Source: Cerioporus squamosus (taxonomy: Eukaryota > Basidiomycota > Agaricomycetes > Polyporales > Polyporaceae). From it: a stretch of DNA of 64,000 nucleotides. The notes under the pieces were generated by a model, which saw only the letters and a list, made by a program, of their open reading frames with translations, had not been told where the DNA came from and searched no databases. The position numbers and the translations under genes are program-made. Below, piece by piece: positions 37,310 through 49,100 of this stretch; the stretch's first letter is position 1, and the number at the start of each line of letters is the position of its first letter. Location of the stretch: the NCBI GenBank assembly GCA_022592435.1, contig JABYQS010000036.1:186001-250000 (forward strand), read 5' to 3'.

Positions 37310-38060
37310 ATGTCTTCGGCCGACTCTAACACCAAAGACCCCAAGGCGTACGGCCAATGGGTGACCATGTATATCAAGAACTCGGGCTCCAAGGACATGA
37401 AGATCATGAACCTGGACGTCTCCTGGGGCAAGCTGTTCGCCGACGGTGAGTAGCTTCGGGAAGACGAGCTGCTATGACACTCACCGGACAACGTACGATA
37501 CAGGCGACAAGGACAAGGAGGCTCCCCACGTCCACGTACGAGGGTTACGTCATCCACCCCGGCGAAGAGCTGCAGATGAACGCTTGCGGACGCGAGAGCT
37601 CGCCGTCGGGCACGACGGGCGACTTTGACGTCGTCGATGTCCCCGCCGGCGACAAGGTGATCCGTCACTTCTACTGGGACTGCCCGTGGGGCTCGTCGAC
37701 GAACACGTGGACTATCAGCGGGTCCAACTCGAACTGGATGGTCGAGTCCAAGGGGGCCAACCTCTCTGGCGGCGCCCTCGGGACCATCTACACCGAGGGG
37801 ATTAACAAGTCCTGAGTGATACAGTGAGTATCTCGTCGTGCTTGCTCACTCGCACTCACCAAATCAATGACTGCTCCGTAGGTCGTAACATATACGCCTC
37901 ATCCCTACGCTTCCAATGAAGCGACGTACCCGAGATCGCTCTCCGTTGACGTGCATGTAGCTCTCGGATCAGCAGCCTCTTGTGTCTTGCGACCGTAACC
38001 CACCAAAGACTCGTTTGTACCTTGACAAATTACAATGCCAGTGACACGTGTTCATGTCCC
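35775..38060 (+). repeat. Aegerolysin-containing duplicated unit, copy 1
   Basis: Segments of this stretch match 38378-40610 in the same order and orientation: AACATCGAGGTGTT near 35830 and 38440, GATGCACGCCGCGCGGCTGTC near 35943 and 38549 (20 bases shared), GGGAAGCGCATATCGAACA near 36145 and 38766, CTATGGTGCTTCCT near 36833 and 39413, the aegerolysin exons, and the 3' flank CGTTTGTACCTTGACAAATT near 38012 and 40568. Divergence with small insertions shows the duplication is not recent. The left boundary lies inside the MACPF-aegerolysin spacer. Confidence 0.85.
37310..37815 (+). pseudogene. Aegerolysin copy 1, frameshifted (pleurotolysin A/ostreolysin family)
   Basis: Aegerolysins are small beta-structured proteins that bind specific membrane lipids and recruit a MACPF partner. 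Exon 1 is 37310-37445 (start MSSADSNTKDPKAYGQWVT) and exon 2 begins at 37504. Both splice sites match the intact paralogue at 39884. Exon 2 carries one extra base, within or near the CCCC run at 37524-37527, relative to that paralogue (46 versus 45 bases between the acceptor and the shared GTCATC). In the spliced phase, translation leaves the aegerolysin frame and stops at 37626-37628, while the family sequence continues in another frame to 37815. No alternative AG in the first part of exon 2 corrects the phase. It is either a recently broken gene or a sequencing/assembly error in a short homopolymer. Everything else in the copy looks healthy, so I keep both possibilities open. Confidence 0.65.
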
Positions 38061-38370
38061 AGCCCTTCCTAGGCCTTCCTGCACAGTAGAGCGACTGCCG
38101 TGAACGACACGGATTGTGAAAGGCAGTCAGACAGCATATGAAGACGGGGACGAAGCGATGATGCTTACGAGTATAAGACAGCTGACCCAAGAAGTGGCGG
38201 CAGCGTTGAATCTATGTATTGGACCCCAGTGCCCGATGCGAATGCGTGGACGGTGGACCCTCAGCGAGTCCAAGGGAGTCAACTGCTACGGCGGCGCCAT
38301 CTTGGTTGAATTCCGCAATGAGTCCTGTAAGATACAGCGAGTACATCACTGACTGCTTCGCAAGAGGTAT
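38061..38370 (+). repeat. Aegerolysin-containing unit, copy 2 (internally deleted remnant)
   Basis: Between the 3' flank of copy 1 and the start of copy 3 lies a short relic. 38090-38200 resembles the far end of the upstream region of copy 1 (near 37030-37130, with GAACGACA, GTCAGACAGC and GAGTATAAGACA-like pieces). It then jumps directly to the 3' part of an aegerolysin exon. The order is the same as in the full units, so this is a third unit that lost most of its length. Confidence 0.65.
38220..38345 (+). pseudogene. Aegerolysin 3'-end remnant
   Basis: The segment aligns to the last 110 or so bases of the intact aegerolysin exon. It keeps the stretch encoding ESKG followed by a Tyr-Gly-Gly-Ala-like turn, a VEF-like segment and the trailing GATACAG-GAGTAC flank. 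The upstream two thirds of the gene are absent and the frame has small changes. It cannot encode an aegerolysin. Confidence 0.75.
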
Positions 38371-39790
38371 CTCAAGCGTTCCAATCGACCGCGGTCAAAT
38401 GGTGGCGAGCGCCCACATACTTCAGCACCGACATCGAGGTGTTCCAGAAGACTGCGTCTCCATCCGGAGGATGGTGTTCGAACACATTAGCTGCCGAGTG
38501 AGATTGTCTGGGGGCTCGGACGACTCTGGGCTGAGCAATACGTAACCGATGCACGCCGCGCGGCTGTCAACATGGATAGTCAGTCACTCTCCAAGAGCGG
38601 TTTCAATGCCCGACGTACCTGCCCGGTGCGAGATACTCAGAAGCCGTATCGATCTACACTCCATGGGACTTGTAGACCTCTTTGGCCGCGCTGCCCCGCA
38701 TGCGCGCTCACTAGCACTGGCATGCTGAGAGGGAAGTGGGCTCGTCCGACTAGCACGACAGTAATGGGAAGCGCATATCGAACAAATTCATATGTCCATG
38801 GGTGTTCATCGAATGGAATGCGAGAGTGCTGTCGTCCCTGACGCTACTCCTCGGATCTTCCGTACAATTACGAGGACTTCTGGTAACCATCTTTCGTTCC
38901 TGGAGTGGTCGAGAGCATGGGGTCAGTAGAGTAGGGTACTAACGTTTCATGGGGTTCGAGAGGGGAGGAGAAAGAGTATCCCTATATAGTATCACCTTAG
39001 AGCGACTTCTGCAGCCGTTGGGGAATGCGTGGACCGCGGATATTGGCATTTACACCGAATTCATGATCGACCGCTGCTGTTGGGGCGCGCGCTGCCCAGC
39101 ACCATGTTAAGTCCGTCATCGACAAGTCTTCGTCGTTAGGGTAACATTGAGCAGATAAATCAGTGCTAGAGGATCGTTCCACGTGGTGAATGGAACGTAC
39201 GGATCTCACAGGTAGTCGACCAGAGCACCTGCTCAACGGCGAAGTTCCTAAGAATCGGAGACGCCACAGGCTGACCGGCGAACGCACAGAGTCTGGCTAC
39301 CGTACGTCCCGAAAAGAGCGTTCGGCGATCTGAACAGCTTCACTTCGATGATGGGTGCCTTGGAAGGTCTTTTGCAAAAGAGTTCCTTCCGCAGTCGTGT
39401 GGCCCAATTCTATGGTGCTTCCTGAGAGAAGCCGCCCTCGTTCTTCGAGAGGCAAGTTGACCAACTTTTGGGACGAGGGAAAACCCCTAGGGCCGTGCCC
39501 CAGTTATCCGAAACGGCTTCCCCGTACGTCTTACGAAAGTTCTTCTGTGACGAAGGACAGAAATGTGCCAGTCACTGCTAGGCCTGGTTGCATAGAAGAG
39601 CGACCGCTGCTAACAGGAAGGATTGAACACATCGGTCAGCCAGCGCGTGAGGACGAGAGCGAAGCGGCGATACATACCAGTATAGGCCAGCTGGTCCACA
39701 AGGCGATAATGGCGTGGATCTATCGCCTCGTTCATTGCCGCATATTGTTCGCATGCGTGGTCAAGCGGTGACGCTTACCGGCCGTAGGCG

Positions 39791-39798
39791 TATAAAAA
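39791..39798 (+). promoter_or_regulatory. TATA box of the intact aegerolysin gene
   Basis: TATAAAAA lies 93 bp upstream of the ATG at 39884, a normal distance for a fungal TATA promoter. The homologous position in copy 1 reads GATAAATA, so the two copies probably differ in promoter strength. The presence of a consensus TATA fits a strongly induced, stage-specific gene. Confidence 0.7.
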
Positions 39799-39883
39799 CC
39801 CCCTGGTCAGGACGGTCAGCCAACAGAGCACTCCCAACACCCCGCACACCGCACCGCACCGCACTCACAGTTCACCGAGCATC

Positions 39884-40398
39884 ATGTCCGAGACCAATGA
39901 CGCACCGAGACCCCCACATGCATACGGCCAGTGGGTGACCATGTACCTGAAGAACTCGGGCAGCAAGGACATCAAGGTCGTCAACCTGTCGCACTCCTGG
40001 GGCAAGATGTACGCTGATGGTAAGCGGCTCCGGGCTTGAAGGCGAACTGTTGCCGTACTCACCGGGCGACGTGCGATACTATAGGCAACAAGGATCAGGA
40101 GCTCTCTGTCGACACGTTCAACGGCCACGTCATCGCACCCGGCGGCGAGCTGCAAATGAACGCCTGCGGACGCCAGAACGCCTCCTCGGGCACGAGGGGC
40201 GACTTCGACGTCGTCGATGTCACCGCCGGCGACATGATAATCCGTCACTTCCACTGGGACTGCCCGTGGGGCTCCCATGCGAACCAGTGGACCGTGAGCC
40301 AGAACAACTCGAACTGGATGGTCGAGTCCAAGGGGGCTAACTACTACGGTGGCGCCCTCGGCACCGTCTTCGTCGAGTTCCTCAACAAGCCTGTGTGA
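39884..40398 (+). CDS. Aegerolysin (pleurotolysin A/ostreolysin family), intact
   Basis: Exons are 39884-40019 and 40085-40398, giving 149 residues, normal for aegerolysins (about 135-150). The protein starts MSETNDAPRPPHAYGQWVTM, has the family block with NSGSKDIKVVNLSHSWGKMY, then GELQMNACGRQNASSGTRGD, and a Trp-rich core FHWDCPWGSHANQW. There is no signal peptide, as usual for the family. Aegerolysins bind membrane sphingolipids and act with a MACPF partner; here the candidate partner is the gene at 33468-35500. It is the only full-length, unbroken aegerolysin in the window. The intron sits at the same place as in copy 1. Confidence 0.93.
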
Positions 40399-41387
40399 TA
40401 CAGTGAGTACATCGTCGTGTTTGCTCGCGCGCACTCATCAACTCACTGGCTACTTCGTAGATGGTATCATACACACCTCATCCCCCGGATGCCCCAGATC
40501 ATTCGCTCCGTTGTAGCTCCCGTATACGCAGCCTCTTGTGTTTTGCGACCGCGACCCACCGAAGATTCGTTTGTACCTTGACAAATTACAATGCCATTGA
40601 CATGTGTTCCCAAACCGGGATGCTTGCTGTGTTGAGCTATGACTCTCGTTGGGGTCCTGAGATGAAAGGAAAGAAATGCATATGCATGATGGACTCAGGC
40701 GATAACCTTTGCGCCGCGCGCTTATCCCATGAACTGCATGTCTGACGCCCCGACGCCCGGACGAATGAACCGAGGACATTCGAACTCACACAAGCTCACA
40801 CCTGGCTCACACATACTGTACACACTCTTCAAGTGAATGCGATACTTTTCTATGTATCATGATATCGATGGTATACTACTACTTCCGGTGTATCTCTCTG
40901 CTGTACCATCAAGCAACTACTGACTAACTAGCTAACTGACTGACTGACGATTAAACCCCACCAGCCCAAAGAAAGCAAGAAGAAACTTATGTTCATGAAG
41001 GGGACGAAACCGCGTCGTGAGGCGTCGTGGCAAATTAGGAAGAAACACTACGTGGGGGTGCGGTGCGAAGGTGCATATGCGGGATATGGATATGGACGTG
41101 AAACGAAGAGAGTATAAAGCGCGGGAGGGGTAAAGCATGGAGTAGCGCGTGAGGTGTAGAGATGCGAGAGTGCGGGTCGTGAGGATAGGCGTGACGAGGA
41201 TGAGCAGGCGGAGCAGTGTGCGGAGGGACCAAACAGGGGGAGGAGACATTAGGGAAACACTAGGCATACACGCTGGACCGGGACGGTGTGTAGAGAGCAC
41301 AGTCATCATCAGCAACGTCAGAGTCCGTCTATCGAAAGCGCAGCGCGATAAGGATATGGAGAACTGTCCCAGGGCTCGGCGCCGCGA
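40399..41387. other. Convergent 3' spacer between aegerolysin and ABC transporter
   Basis: The first 200 bp are the 3' flank shared between the duplicated units. The remainder has no gene. A tetranucleotide-like CTAA/TGAC stretch lies at about 40917-40948. Confidence 0.45.
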
Positions 41388-44300
41388 TCACTTCTTGGAC
41401 AGGGCCTGCAGCTGCACGAACTCGTAGTAGCCGCCCTTCAGCGAGAGCAGCTCGTCGTGCGTGCCCGCCTCGCTGACCGCGCCGTCCTTGATGAAGTAGA
41501 TGCAGTCCGCGTTCTGGATCGTCGACAGCCGATGCGCGATCGCGAGTGTCGTGCGGCCCTTGGCGGCCTGGTCGAGCGCCTCCTGCACGACCTTCTCCGA
41601 GTTCGAGTCCAGCGCGGACGTCGCCTCGTCGAGCAGGAGCACCTTCGGGTTGCGCAGGAGAGCACGCGCGATCGCGATACGCTGCTTCTGACCACCGGAG
41701 AGCTGCGAACCCTTGCCGCCGACTTGTGTGTCGAAGCCGCTGCACGAAACCGTCAGTCTCTCGGCGAAGGCGCGCAGAAGAGGCAAACTTACTCGGGCAG
41801 AGAGTTGATGAAGTCGAGGATGTTGGCGTTCCTGCAAGCAGTCTCGATCTCCTCTTGCGTGACCTCATCCGTGGGCTTCGTGGCACCGAGAAGGATGTTG
41901 AAGCGAACGGTGCCCGCATACAGCGTCGGCTCCTGGGACACCAACGAGATGTGTTTGCGGTACTCCTGGACATTGTACTTCGTGATCGGCTGCTCATCAA
42001 GCTGTATACACGCCGTCAGCACCAACGCTCGCATACCAACAAATGAACAACGTCACTCACGTAGACAGTACCCGCCAAAGGATCATAGAACCGCTCGATG
42101 AGCTGGATCGTCGTACTCTTACCGCAACCACTGGCGCCGACGAGCGCGACGTAGGTGCCGGGCTCGACGGTGAGGTTCAGGTCGCGGAGCACACGGACAC
42201 CCGGGCGCGTCGGGTAACGGAAGTGCACGTTCTCGAAGCGGATGCGGCCCTTCACGTCCTTGGGCACCTCACCCTCGGTGGACTCGGCGTCGATCTCGGG
42301 CATCGAGTCCAAGAGACGGATGACGGAGGATGCCGAGGACTTGGCGGAGGAGATATCGGGGACGAAGGAAAACACGTTGCCGGCCTGGATCGCGGAGAAG
42401 GTCGTGCTCTGAATCACAGATATCCGTCAGCTCTGCCATACCGCAGCGCAAAAGAAGGTGGAATGCTAACCATGAGACCGATGAAGAACTGGAAGGTCGA
42501 GCGCTCAAGGTTGGCGACGAGACGCGAACCATACCAGAAGACAAGCGCGATGACCCAGAAGGTCATCGCCTGCGAGAGCGAGAAGATGCCGTTTGACCAG
42601 ATCGCGGTCTTGTTCGAGCGACGAAGCGGCCCCTCGAGCGACTCGCTGTAAAGACGGCAGCAGTCCTCTTCACGCGTGAGCGAAGCGACGGTGCGGATGG
42701 CGCCGGCGGCCTCGCACGCAAGCTGGGCAGACTGCTCGTGTGCCTTCTTGTTCTGCTGATCCTTCAGGACGACGACGCGCTGCGAAGAGGAGTCAGTATG
42801 AGCACATGGAGCAGCAGCACAATCGGACGACGTACGAGACGGATGTAGCCGGCGGAGACGAGGACGGGCATGCAGGCGATACCGACGAGACCGATCTGCC
42901 AGTTGAACACGAGACCGATGATGGAGCCGATGACGAGCGTCGAAACACTCTGCAGGATCGCACCGAGCGTGATACCGGCGAGACCGTTGATCTTCTGCGG
43001 ATTGTCGCTGAGCGTGGACGTGAGCTGACCGGTGTTGTTCTCGTCCTTGTCGAAGAACTCGATGTCCTGGCGGAGGATGGCGCGGAACGACAGCGAGCGC
43101 AGCTTCGACGTGAGCTCCGCGGCGGACCGGGCGAAGAGGTAGTTTTGGAAGCCGACGGCGATCATAGACAAAATCGCGATGATGAAGAAGTACAGCGCGT
43201 TCCGATCGCCGTCGTGGCGCCTCTGAAGCGGGTCGATGTCCGAAAAAGTGCTGATACCCTTGGCGAAGACAATACCGTACGAGGGGTACGTCGCACCGTT
43301 CGCAATCGCAGCGATCGCTCCAAACAGGTACTGCTTCCAAACGGCGCGGTTGAGGTAGCCGAGACGCTTGAATATGTAGGGGAGGGAGTAATCCTTGGGC
43401 TCGCCGCTGTGCTCCTTCTGGCGCTGCTCGAGGATCTCGCTCGCAAGGGAACGACCGGACTTCTGGCGCTGGAGGGGAATCTCCTCTGCAGCCTCCTTCT
43501 CGATCTGCGCCGCTGCCTCGGCCTCCTCATTAGAGGCTGCGGTGTCGCTGTCCGAGTCGAGGGTGCGCTTCTCGCCGGACTCGCGGAGCTTCTGAGCCTG
43601 AACCAAGCGGGCGTAGGGGCCGTTTTCGTCACGAAGGAGTTCATCATGCGTGCCTGACTCGAGGATGACGCCGTTGCCCATGACGTAGATGCGGTCTGCG
43701 TCCTTGATCGTGGAGAGACGGTGGGCGATGGTGATGGTCGTCCGTCCGTGCGCGGCCTTGTCGAGCGCGTTCTGGACAACACCCTCGCTCTGGGTGTCGA
43801 GAGCGGAGGTGGCCTCGTCGAGAAGCAAGATGCGGGGGTCCGAGACGATGGCACGAGCGATAGCGATACGCTGCTTCTGACCACCTGAGAGCAAGAAACC
43901 GCGCTCGCCGACCATCGTCTCGTAGCCGAGAGGAAGCTTGCTGATGAAGCCGTCGGCGTTCGCCTTGATACAGGCCTCTTTGATGAGCTTGAACTGCTCT
44001 TCCTCGGACGCATGCTCGTATGGGGTGCCAATGAGACCGTGTGCAACGTTGCCCTTGATCGTGGTTGCGAAGAGCGTCGGCTCCTGCGAGACGAGGCCAA
44101 TCTGGGAACGAAGCCACTTGACGTTGAGCTCTTTCAAATCGATGCCGTCGAGCTTAACCACGCCAGCAAGCGGGTCGTAGAAGCGCTCCACGAGGGAGAT
44201 GACCGTGGACTTTCCAGAGCCAGAGGCACCAACGAGCGCAGTCGTCTTGCCAGCGGGGAAGGTGATGGAAAGATCCTTAACAATGGGCACACCAGGACGG

Positions 44301-46060
44301 GACGGGTAGTTGAAGTCGACGTGCTCCAGGGTAATCTCGCCAATGCACGTCTCGGGCTTGAGACCAGCAGGCGATGAGGAGTCGATGGTGGGGACACGGT
44401 CGATCGTCTCGTAGAGCTTTGCAGCAGCACCACGGGCCTGGGTGATCGCCTGCATCTCGGGAGCGAGGAGGGCAAGGGAGAAGGAACCAATTAGGATGGC
44501 GAAGATAACGTTAACGATCTCGCCGGAAGTAGCTGGGTAACCATGTCAGTCCTGCGCAGATAGCCAATCGCAACATTGATCATACCTTCACCGTGATTAA
44601 TGAGTGTGGTACCGAAGTTGAAAGCCAAACCGTATGCTCCGTAAATGACGAAGAAGAAGAAGGATAGACCAGCACCATGCCAGACTGCAGCCTTGGCGTC
44701 AACAGCACGGCTCGCTTGGACATGCGTGTCGTAGATGTTGGCGAGGATGCGCTGAGTGCCGAACGCCTGCGCAGTACGGACCGTCGAGAAGACCTCTTCG
44801 GCAAGTGTACCGCCCTCTGCAACGTGCTGAAGGGATAGCTGCATGTACTTCGAGATAAACCGGTTCATCACGCCGCCTGCGATGGCGATGCACGGCAGGA
44901 TGGATGACATCGCAAGGGCGAGACGCCAGCACCGGACGTACGCAAGGATGAAACCGGTGACGAAGGCGGCAAGGAAGTTGACGACCATCGCAACCTTTTC
45001 AGAGGTGCCTTGTTGGACCAAGTCTGTACGAAGGATTAGTATCCTGATCGGGTGAGGTTAAATCGCGGGCGCTTACGGGTGTCGGTTTGAATACGAGTTG
45101 CCACTTCACCGGCGCCGACGTTGTCGAAGTAGGCGATATCTTGGCGGAGGACGGCCTGGAGGTAGCGTTCGCGGAGACGCTTCGCGTTGACCTCGCCAGT
45201 GTAGACCCAGACGACCATGTACGTATATGTGCACACGAACATACCGACCCCTTATTCATCATCAAAATCAGCTGATACCAAAGATGTGCACCGAAAAAAA
45301 CCACGCACCGATGTATACCAAATACGAGGCATTAAGAGCCGCAGAGTGCTTGAAACCGGCAGCTGCAATGGGGAGCTCCTGTTGGGCTTGCGCGGCCGTA
45401 GCGGGATCCGGGGAGCTAGTGAGCTGGAGAATAGTGCCGAAGGTGACGAAGTCCTGCGTGAGTCGACTGAAGAGGAGGGACATAAGCGGCTGGATAGATG
45501 AAGGGTGTCAGTCAGCATGATGATATTGGACGATATGGTAAGGGTAACTCTGCGCTACGAACGCGGGGATGTCGGTGCAGCATGTTCGATGTCTCGAGTA
45601 CGAGGGAACATCACCGGCATCCCGATCGAGCCCATTGCGAGCCCGCAAGAGCCGTCTTTGGCCGCGCGTCCGAGAAACAAAACCCCGGGACAGAACTGGA
45701 ACGCACCTGAGCAGCGCCGGCAGCAGCGGCCGCAATTAAGCCTATGAAGTCCATCAAGAGCTCCGTCTTGGTCGAGAACCTACAGAACGTCGAACGGGTG
45801 AGCAGAGCTGCGCGGATGGAAGAGTGGGAACGGGGACCTCGGACGTACCTGAAGAGAGCGGGGATGCCAACAGGAGTGATCTGTTTTGCGGGGGTTGAGC
45901 CCGAACCCTCGAGGACGACATCCTTGGGCTTTTCGTCTTCGACGGCCTCCGTGTTCTTTGGCTGCTTGCGGCGGGAGAAAAAGCCCTTCTTCTGAGGTTG
46001 TGCGGGCTGAGCAACGGCCTTCTCGTTGAGAGAAGGAGAGTCAGGCGAGTTGGCCGCCAT
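41388..46060 (-). CDS. ABCB-type full ABC transporter (multidrug/leptomycin-efflux-like)
   Basis: This is an ATP-driven exporter in TMD-NBD-TMD-NBD order, P-glycoprotein (MDR)/Pmd1 type. The start is [16 protein letters not shown] at 46060, with a Lys-rich cytoplasmic N-terminus ([12 protein letters not shown]). TMD1 spans about 45.8-44.5 kb. NBD1 has Walker [10 protein letters not shown], signature [16 protein letters not shown] and Walker [14 protein letters not shown] charged linker with [13 protein letters not shown] follows, then TMD2 ([20 protein letters not shown] onwards). NBD2 has [25 protein letters not shown] and [12 protein letters not shown]. It ends QLQALSKK, stop at 41388. Both NBDs keep their catalytic motifs, so both sites should hydrolyse ATP. 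There are a dozen or so short introns. Substrate is not predictable from sequence; a Ste6-like peptide exporter is a less likely alternative. It neighbours the aegerolysin locus, with no evidence of a functional link. Confidence 0.92.
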
Positions 46061-46115
46061 AGTGGGGAAAAGAAGAAACCGCAGAGAATGCGATGCCCCT
46101 GGCGGACGATGCGGG

Positions 46116-46125
46116 CTATATAGCG
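46116..46125 (-). promoter_or_regulatory. TATA-like palindrome upstream of the ABC transporter
   Basis: GCTATATAGC lies about 56 bp upstream of the transporter ATG (46060). A second TTTATATAAA lies at 46183-46192, about 123 bp upstream. Either could be the core promoter; both read the same on each strand. Confidence 0.5.
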
Positions 46126-49100
46126 GAGGGCCTGGAGGCGACGGCGGAGGCAAGCAACGAAAGCGTGAAGGGCCTCTGTTCGTTTATATAAATTGCCAAT
46201 GAATATTACGCGGCCGGCCGGCGTCTCCCCATCGTCCCCGAGATTTCATCTGTCTCTCGTCTTCCCCGCGTGTCCTCCCAGTAATCATGTCCTTCTCTTG
46301 CCCCAGCGGGTGCATACAGCCTTCCCGGCGTTCGCAGGGTGCATTGGGGGCAGAGAAGCATTATTGCCAATTTTTGGTGGGGAGAGCAGGGGTGGGAGGA
46401 AGCAGCCTGCTGACGCGAGGCCCTTACGTGCTCGGAACCACGGGGCCCACGGCCCGCCAGGCGTGCGCGTCTGCGTGGCTTGGCGGGCTGCCCTGGCGCC
46501 CACAAACGATGGCGCTCGTTAGAATGCCGAACGCAGGCCTTCTCCCGCTTATGTTGCGCTTATGTTCTGTCATAACCATTCTCCCTCTGCCCTCAACCCA
46601 TCCTCAGCTTGTCCTCGCACGGTTTCTCCCTGCACGCTCATGTTGCGACCCACAGAGCTCGCCGTTTGAGTGCACTCTCACGCGCCACGCCACATCACAA
46701 CCGTGCCCGATCCTGACCGTGCACACAGGTACACACGGTGCCGCGGCTGGACGGCTTGCGCATACTATCGAGTCACCTCCGACACTCAGTGCCGCAGAGT
46801 TTCGTATCAACAGCTTCGACACGTTCGACCTGATTCCATACACGCAGCTTGTGACCGCGAGTGCTGCACCCGGGTGCACCGATACAATCGGAGTGGGTAC
46901 GCATCTGGCCGGCAGCGCTAGCCACCTTCAGAAGCTCTCAGATCAGATTCTCCGAGCCTGCAAGTTCATCATGAACTCATCGATCTCCCATGGTCGTGGT
47001 GTCATGCGTGTCGACATCGCATCCACAGAGTCTTCTGGAGTCTGCACCTGCCCACAATGCTGTTGGTGCTCTCCTCGCAGCCAACTAGCCTAGAGTTGGT
47101 TCTTGACAGATCGTGGCATTTGCGGGTCCGCTGTACAGTCATTCGGATAGCGGTGCCTACGAGACACGTCCTCAGGCGGTCTCCGCGGCGACGCTCATCA
47201 TGACTCGCTAGCCGCTGCGCATGCGTTATATACAGTCGTGCGAGTCGTGCGACTCCATCTGTCGGCGGCGATCTGAGGCCTATTCTCCCGGCCAAGCCTG
47301 GAGCGCAGCGTAGAGGAGCCGCAGTTCGCCCAACGACTTAGCTGCGCACTCTGCAGAGCTCCGTCGATTGCTACTCGCAATATGTACGAAGCCGTCCGAT
47401 ATCGGTACCGTTAACTGGACATGGCTGTCCAGCATTTCATCAGACGGAAGTTAACCTTCTTTCCATCCGGTGTACCAATACTACTACTGACATACCTTGT
47501 TCACCGCCGTACTCTCGCACGCCATTCTATTTGTCCTCACCGTGCAAGTTCCGTGGCTGCGCGACGGGACAAAGGTATGTTGTTCGATCGACCGTGGCTA
47601 GCCTCAAGCTCGACTTCTTCCTCGATGACTGGCAGTCGCTTGAGCTGGTACCAGCGCACTCTATAGGTGGCGGCTGACTGACCATGATTCCTTGTGGTGC
47701 CCAGGGTATGTCCGACAGTTGACTCGAGCTGCTTCCCGGACCCTGCACACGAACGGACCAACCCAGAAGCAACCCTCTCACAACTCGGACTCTTCACTAC
47801 GTTGCATATCGGATAATCCTCCCTGCACAACATACGAGAGCAGGTATCGGCGTCGGCGTCGCTTGAGCGGGTTTCCGCAAGATCTACGTACATATCCCCG
47901 CCAGGCCCAGGGAAGGACTGCGCGCGCCAGGTAAGTACTTACCCTGAGGCACCGACTCGAAGGATCGCAACGATCCCGATCGTTGACTCAGCACAGCATG
48001 GGGTGACTTCTCGAATGTCGACCACATCAATGTTATGCACTGTGGATGATTCAGGGTTGGCGCGACGCTTGACCCTTGCCGAGAAGTTGACGGAGATGCA
48101 GGCGGCGGTAAATGTTTGTCGCTACGACTTCAGGCTACAACACCGACACCACACCTGTGGACGATGGTCGAAACTTTTCGTACCGCGATACGCCTCACGC
48201 GACAGACCCGTATGGACATCTCATCCAGAGTACAAATGCAGTAACGGCGGAAGCTGTGGAAGGAGCACGCTTGCCTCCGGGAGGTACGGTTCTCGGTACC
48301 TTCTATGTAGTCCCCGCCGCACCCTGACCATGTCCACAGAGCCTGCTTTGCTCGCCTAACGGCGTGCTGCGTGCCGTGAATTTGGGATGCTCAACTACGG
48401 ACGGGCTCGGAAGACACAAGTGACGTCGACGTCTGGCCCGGGCGATTGCCAGTCAGTCACCTCCAGGTCATCTCCGCCCCGGCGAGACTCAGACTGCTCG
48501 AAGCTCCAGGCAGGTCACCGTCGACGTCAAGTCACATCCACTAGGCCCGCGGCGCAGCATGATTGTCACTGGGCTGCAGCGGGCCCTGCATGACAGCACA
48601 GTAGTGCATATGCGGCCAGCGTGGACCCGCAGGATGTCGATGTCTCGCACACACTCGTGAAGTTGTGTCCACAGGAGCCTATACACCGGCGCCAGCACTG
48701 CGTCCGCGTCACATGTAGGCGTTGCATGAGAATGATTCTCATGCGTACCCTCCCTCATGTTCTCTGGCTTCAGTCACTTCAGTGGTTCAGAAGGATGTCT
48801 TGTAACCTGCCGTGTGCTGCGATGCGCAACTTATGATTCATGGATGATACTACTTATGGCCAGGCGACCCTCGGAGCACCCCGGGCATCTGTACAGTCTG
48901 CGGGTTCTGTCTGATCGTCTGTTCGAAGTGCTGGCTTGCGCAGGACCTCGGACTCAGTAAGGAGTACAGAACATACGTCTGTAGGGTGCAGAACAGGCTG
49001 AACGCCGCTGAAGCTACCACCCGAGTTCGGTTGGTCGACGGCTGGTGACTGGTCGACGACCACACCGCGAATAGGTCGGGTGAATCCGGAACGCACGACG

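Larger units (their letters stand above)
38378..40610 (+). repeat. Aegerolysin-containing duplicated unit, copy 3
   Basis: This is the counterpart of 35775-38060. It contains the upstream 1.4 kb, the intact aegerolysin gene and the shared 3' flank. The boundary on the left matches TCGACCGCGGTCAAATGGTG against TCGACCGGGGTCGAACCGTG near 35783. Confidence 0.85.

Noticed and set aside
40917..40948. CTAA/TGAC-rich stretch after aegerolysin copy 3
   Set aside because: Too short and irregular to be called a telomere-like or satellite repeat.
41388..46060. Functional cluster of ABC exporter with the aegerolysin/MACPF genes
   Set aside because: Only adjacency supports it. Aegerolysins lack signal peptides but nothing in the sequence links their release to this transporter.
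46287..47093. 268-codon plus-strand open frame beyond the ABC transporter promoter
   Set aside because: No recognisable domain, no exon structure, and odd Cys/Ser/His-rich composition typical of chance frames in GC-rich DNA.
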